Program-made: the position numbers and the translations under genes
Source of the DNA: an uncultured Synechococcus sp.
Lineage (GTDB): Bacteria; Cyanobacteriota; Cyanobacteriia; PCC-6307; Cyanobiaceae
NCBI GenBank assembly: GCA_913057985.1
Contig: CAJXPL010000013.1
Location: 1 to 64,000, forward strand
Length of the DNA: 64,000 nt
Direction of reading: 5' to 3'
Notes under the pieces: model-generated
Told to the model about the DNA's origin: nothing
Seen by the model: only the letters and a program-made list of their open reading frames with translations
Databases searched by the model: none
In this document: positions 60,953 to 64,000 of the stretch, in pieces
Layout: the number at the start of each line of letters is the position of its first letter
Numbering within the stretch: position 1 is the stretch's first letter

Positions 60953-61992
60953 GCACGTCGTTGCCGCTCACAGACCGCCTCAACCGGCCCATCGGGGTGT
61001 TGCGGTTGTCGCTCACGGCCCGTTGCAATCTCGCCTGTCCGTACTGCTGTCCGGATGTGGAGGAGCCCCCTGGCCTGCTCACCCTTGAGCAGCAGATGCG
61101 CGTGATTCGTGTGGCCACGCGCCTGGGGGCACAGACGCTGCGGCTCACCGGTGGAGAGCCGTTGTTGAGCCGGCGTTTGTTGCCTTTGCTGGAGGCGGTG
61201 GCGCAGGCCCGGCGGGATCGCTCGGATCCGATGGCCGGTTTGCAGGCCGTGGCGCTCACCAGCAACGGGGTGCTGTTGTCGGAACCGATGGCGCGGGCGT
61301 TGCGTGCCGCAGGGCTGGATCGCATCACCATCAGCCTGGATGCGGCGGAAGGGGGGGCAGCGGCGCGCATGGCTGGTCTCCAGGGTGGTGCCGTGGCTGG
61401 GGAACGCCTGGTGCGCCAGGTGCAGGACGGCATCGCGGCGGCCTGCGCCGCTGGCTTTGACCCCTCACGCGGTGGGCTCAAGCTCAATGCCGTGATCCAA
61501 CGGGGGATCAATGACGATCAGCTGTTGCCTTTGGCCGCTTTGGCCCGGCAGCAGGGGATGGAGCTGCGTTTGATCGAATACATGGATGTGGGCAACCGCA
61601 ACCAGTGGACGCTGGACCAGGTGCTGCCGGCGGCGCAGATGGTGGAGCGCATTCATGCCCGTTGGCCCCTTGAGCCGCTGGGTCGACCGCGAGGTGGGAC
61701 GGCCCGGCGTTGGCGCTATGGCGATGGCGCCGGATCCATCGGTGTGATCGCCTCCATCAGTGAGCCGTTCTGCGGGGATTGCAACCGCTTGCGTGTCACC
61801 GCCGATGGGCAGGCGTTCACCTGTCTGTTCTCCGCTGAAGGTACCGATCTCAAGCCCGCGCTCGCGTCGGAGCTTCAGCTTGAGCAGGCCATGCGCCAGC
61901 TTTGGCAGCGGCGTCAAGACCGATACAGCGAGGAGCGTGATCCAGCCGCCGCTGCGTCAACCCATGCGGAAATGGCGTATCTGGGGGGCTGA
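60949..61992 (+). CDS. moaA: GTP 3',8-cyclase MoaA
   Basis: 347 residues from ATG 60949 (overlap ATGA with mobA; GGAGGG just upstream). It is the radical SAM enzyme that starts molybdopterin synthesis from GTP. The N-terminal cluster is TARCNLACPYCCP (C-x3-C-x2-C), with LRLTGGEPLLS (about residues 62-72) and ALTSNGVLLSE. The second C-terminal cluster is EPFCGDCNRLRVTADGQAFTCLF. The essential terminal Gly-Gly is present (AYLGG). GC-rich, typical of the island. Confidence 0.97.
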   Translation: MSTSLPLTDRLNRPIGVLRLSLTARCNLACPYCCPDVEEPPGLLTLEQQMRVIRVATRLGAQTLRLTGGEPLLSRRLLPLLEAVAQARRDRSDPMAGLQAVALTSNGVLLSEPMARALRAAGLDRITISLDAAEGGAAARMAGLQGGAVAGERLVRQVQDGIAAACAAGFDPSRGGLKLNAVIQRGINDDQLLPLAALARQQGMELRLIEYMDVGNRNQWTLDQVLPAAQMVERIHARWPLEPLGRPRGGTARRWRYGDGAGSIGVIASISEPFCGDCNRLRVTADGQAFTCLFSAEGTDLKPALASELQLEQAMRQLWQRRQDRYSEERDPAAAASTHAEMAYLGG

Positions 61993-62071
61993 ACCGTCGT
62001 GATCGTCACCGTTTTTGCGTGATGCCCTCGGTACAACGGGGCAGCTGAAGGATCCTGAAGGATCCATCGAC

Positions 62072-62563
62072 ATGTTTGAACTGCTGGCCTACGAGCGCTT
62101 CCGCGACACCCCGTCGGTTCGTTTTTTCGACGTCACCGTGAACACCTCGAATGCTCGCGACCTGGTGATTCACAGCGGCCCTGCGGTGTCGCCCCCCAAT
62201 GATCCGGAAAGCGGAGCCTGGCAGTTTTATCTGCATCCCCATCAGGAAGACAATCTGCTCGCGGCCAGTGGCGGCAGAACCTTCTTTCTGGTGAACCTGG
62301 CCTGGGAACAGCCGTTCCACATCGTCCGGCTTGAGAGCGGTGGTGACATCCTTCGCATCCCTCCTGGCACCTTCCACCGTTCGATCTCCGATCCCGATGG
62401 TTCCGTCGTTTTGAACCAGGCGGTTCGTGAGGAGGGTGCTTCTCTGGTGCGGGAATTCCGCGTCTACAACAGCGCCGAGATCCCGGCCTTGATGGCCGCC
62501 ACCCACAGCTCGGCACCGAAGCCCCAGCTGCACGGTGTGGAACCGTTGCTTCAGGCGGCCTGA
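62072..62563 (+). CDS. Cupin-like conserved protein
   Basis: 163 residues from ATG 62072, with AAGGA nine bases upstream (the region carries a tandem CTGAAGGATC, so two such sites). The fold reads as a single cupin barrel: WQFYLHPHQEDNLLAASGGRTFFLVNL (about residues 49-75, H-x-H with E), then ILRIPPGTFHRSISDPDGSVVLNQAVRE (about 91-119, G-x-x-H). The EFRVYNSAEIPALMAA tail ends the barrel. A bound metal is plausible but the enzyme activity is unknown. The 3' end overlaps the transglutaminase gene by 13 bases. Confidence 0.72.
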   Translation: MFELLAYERFRDTPSVRFFDVTVNTSNARDLVIHSGPAVSPPNDPESGAWQFYLHPHQEDNLLAASGGRTFFLVNLAWEQPFHIVRLESGGDILRIPPGTFHRSISDPDGSVVLNQAVREEGASLVREFRVYNSAEIPALMAATHSSAPKPQLHGVEPLLQAA

Positions 62564-63450
62564 ACCAGGTTGCGTGAGGGGGTTTCCGTTGCGGAGGCTT
62601 CCTCGCTGATCTGAATTTGCCAGTTCAGTTCACTGTTTGTTCCTGCCGGACCGCTGAAGCTGCCGCTCACGGCTGCGGTGAGTTCAGGCTTAGAGGAAGT
62701 GGCCAGCACCACATAGCGCTCGTTGACTTCCATCCCGGCACTGGGGTCAAAGCCCCGCCAGCCCGCTCCCGGCAGGTAAACCTCTGCCCAGGCATGCAGG
62801 TCGTACTCCTTCGGGGGAGGTTGCTGCAGTTGATAGCCGCTCACGAATCGGGCCGGAAGACCCACCACGCGGCAGCAGGCCACCATCAGCATGGCCAGAT
62901 CGCGGCAGGAGCCGATCCGTTCGCGCAGGGTTCGGCCCGCCGGCCAGGCGGGTCCCACATGGCGTTGGGTGTATTTCACCCGCTCCTGAATCAGTTCAAT
63001 CAGTTGCTTCAGAAAGGCCAGGGTTTGCTGGTTGCTGCCCATCAGGGCTTCCTGGGTGAGGTCGATGGCCGAGGGTTCGTGCTGGCCGTTGGGCAACCAG
63101 CCCTCCAGGGCCCCCTGCAGGTCGCTGTTGAGTTGGCCGCGTGGGTAGGGCAGGGGTGGTTCCAATCCGTTGAAACAGCTCTCCAGCGGGGGCGCTGGCC
63201 GGGTCTCCACCAGGCTGCGGGCCTCAAAGATCAGTTCCTCCGTGCTGCCGAGAAAGCGGACGCGTTGGATTTCATCGCCGCTGGCGGCCACCAGTTCCCG
63301 ACGTTGCTCCGGTTCCGGCAGCACGTTGAGTTGATGCTCCAGCAGGGTCTGAAACCCCTGCCCTCGAGGCCTCAGACAAAGCCGATGTTCCCCGAGGAAA
63401 ACGGGGGCGTCATACCGATACGTCAGGCGGTGAACGATGAGAGCGCGCAT
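62551..63450 (-). CDS. Transglutaminase-like cysteine protease family protein
   Basis: 299 residues. An N-terminal beta region (RLTYRYDAPVFLGEHRLCLRPR) is followed by the transglutaminase-like core with catalytic Cys in GSCRDLAMLMVACCRVVGLPARFVSGYQ (about residues 176-205), His in YDLHAWAEVYLPGAG and Asp in WRGFDPSAG. This type usually sits with an alpha-E protein and an ATP-grasp/circularly permuted kinase-like gene and is thought to act in an unusual peptide-ligase or amidation system. Its ATG lies within the alpha-E gene end (28-base overlap), so they are coupled. Confidence 0.9.
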   Translation of the reverse strand: MRALIVHRLTYRYDAPVFLGEHRLCLRPRGQGFQTLLEHQLNVLPEPEQRRELVAASGDEIQRVRFLGSTEELIFEARSLVETRPAPPLESCFNGLEPPLPYPRGQLNSDLQGALEGWLPNGQHEPSAIDLTQEALMGSNQQTLAFLKQLIELIQERVKYTQRHVGPAWPAGRTLRERIGSCRDLAMLMVACCRVVGLPARFVSGYQLQQPPPKEYDLHAWAEVYLPGAGWRGFDPSAGMEVNERYVVLATSSKPELTAAVSGSFSGPAGTNSELNWQIQISEEASATETPSRNLVQAA

Positions 63451-64000
63451 GCGGGATCGGTAGGGGTGGAACGGAGGTCGGCGCTGGTGAAGTAGCGGGT
63501 CTGGATCAGGTTGTGGAGTTGGTTGAGGTCCTGCTGAAGCTGGTCAATGGCTTCATGCAGGCCAGCTTCGATCAGGTTGTCGATCCGCACATAGCTCCAG
63601 CGGGCCAGGAGTTGTCCGCGCAAACAGTCGAGGTCATCCGGTGTGTCTTGGTTTGGCTGCCGCTGGATCTGTTGCAAGGTGTCGCTGATGCCCTGCAGGC
63701 AGTACCGCACCGAGCGAGGAAAGATGGGGTCCAGCAGCAAAAAGCGGGCCACAGAGGCAGGGCTGATCGCGTGCTGCATGCTCTGGCGGTACATCTGATA
63801 AGCCCCCGCTGTGCGCAGCAGGGTGATCCATTGCAGTTCATCCAGCACGCCGCCCACCTCCTCAGGGGAGGGCAGCAGCAGGAAGTATTTGACGTCGAGG
63901 ATGCGGGAGGTTTTGTCGGCACGTTCGATCAAACGCCCCAGCTGACTGAACAGCCAACTCAGATCACGGCTCAAGGTGGTGTCGGTGATCCCGTACACGA
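63423..64000 (-). CDS. Alpha-E (DUF403) domain protein, cut by right edge
   Basis: About 192 residues of the C-terminal part; the start lies beyond the window. Signature blocks are SWLFSQLGRLIERADKTSRILDVKYFLLLP (in parts), DELQWITLLRTAGAYQMYRQSM, FLLLDPIFPRSVRYCLQGISDTLQQIQ, and SYVRIDNLIEAGLHEAIDQLQQDLNQLHNLIQTRYF. All-helical. DUF403/alpha-E proteins pair with the transglutaminase-like gene and usually with a DUF404/407 ATP-grasp-like gene, which should lie just outside. Confidence 0.9.
   Translation of the reverse strand, partial: VYGITDTTLSRDLSWLFSQLGRLIERADKTSRILDVKYFLLLPSPEEVGGVLDELQWITLLRTAGAYQMYRQSMQHAISPASVARFLLLDPIFPRSVRYCLQGISDTLQQIQRQPNQDTPDDLDCLRGQLLARWSYVRIDNLIEAGLHEAIDQLQQDLNQLHNLIQTRYFTSADLRSTPTDPACALSSFTA

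Overview
The window looks like the chromosome of a marine picocyanobacterium, most likely a Synechococcus. The evidence is a GC-rich, densely packed gene set with PsbQ, a Tic20-like protein, a group-2 sigma factor, cyanobacterial ferredoxin-type NarB and NirA, an MFS-type nitrate permease (NrtP/NapA) and cyanase. I cannot fix the strain from sequence alone. I see no insertion sequences, CRISPR arrays, phage genes, rRNAs or tRNAs.

Region 1 (1-6450) runs leftward: the 5' part of purL, a PRC-barrel protein and dnaN. A gene-free stretch follows with a run of DnaA-box-like 9-mers, the probable replication origin. Then come thrC, a small DUF1400-like secreted protein and an ABC1/UbiB kinase-like gene. 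Region 2 (6500-24100) carries repair genes (recN, uvrA), a secreted hydrolase, sucrose-phosphate synthase, purT, wall enzymes (an L,D-transpeptidase, an M23-like protein, mraY), argG, rpsF, a Tic20-like gene, aroE and several small hypothetical genes. Region 3 (24200-42470) holds dnaK, an FAD oxidoreductase, psbQ, purU, an O-antigen-ligase-like protein, a radical SAM protein, a ClC channel, acnB, DAHP synthase, a phytol-kinase-like gene, a sigma factor, ppk, an MFS exporter and a GNAT.

Region 4 (about 42430-61990) is an inorganic nitrogen island. It has nitrate uptake (nrtP), nitrate reduction (narB with narM), nitrite transport (a FocA-type FNT protein), nitrite reduction (nirA) and cyanate use (cynS). 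It also has the cofactor genes these need: cobA and a CbiX-like chelatase for the siroheme of NirA, and moaA, moaB, moaC, moaD, moaE, moeA and mobA for the molybdenum cofactor of NarB. A TrpD-like protein resembling CnaT, a HEAT-type protein, a Tat-exported beta-carbonic anhydrase and several small unknown proteins sit among them. Two perfect GTA-N8-TAC (NtcA) palindromes lie in the two long gaps next to cynS and nirA. Region 5 (62000-64000) is a cupin-like gene plus a transglutaminase-like/alpha-E pair cut by the window edge.

The points most worth a second look are: two genes that appear to start at CTG inside four-base CTGA overlaps (the FAD oxidoreductase and the radical SAM protein); a 370-base NtcA-headed leader before cynS with two hairpins and a terminator-like end, which may be a nitrogen-regulated small RNA; a UUCG-capped terminator exactly between nrtP and narB; and a DUF3598-like gene whose conserved N-terminus is cut off by an in-frame TAG.
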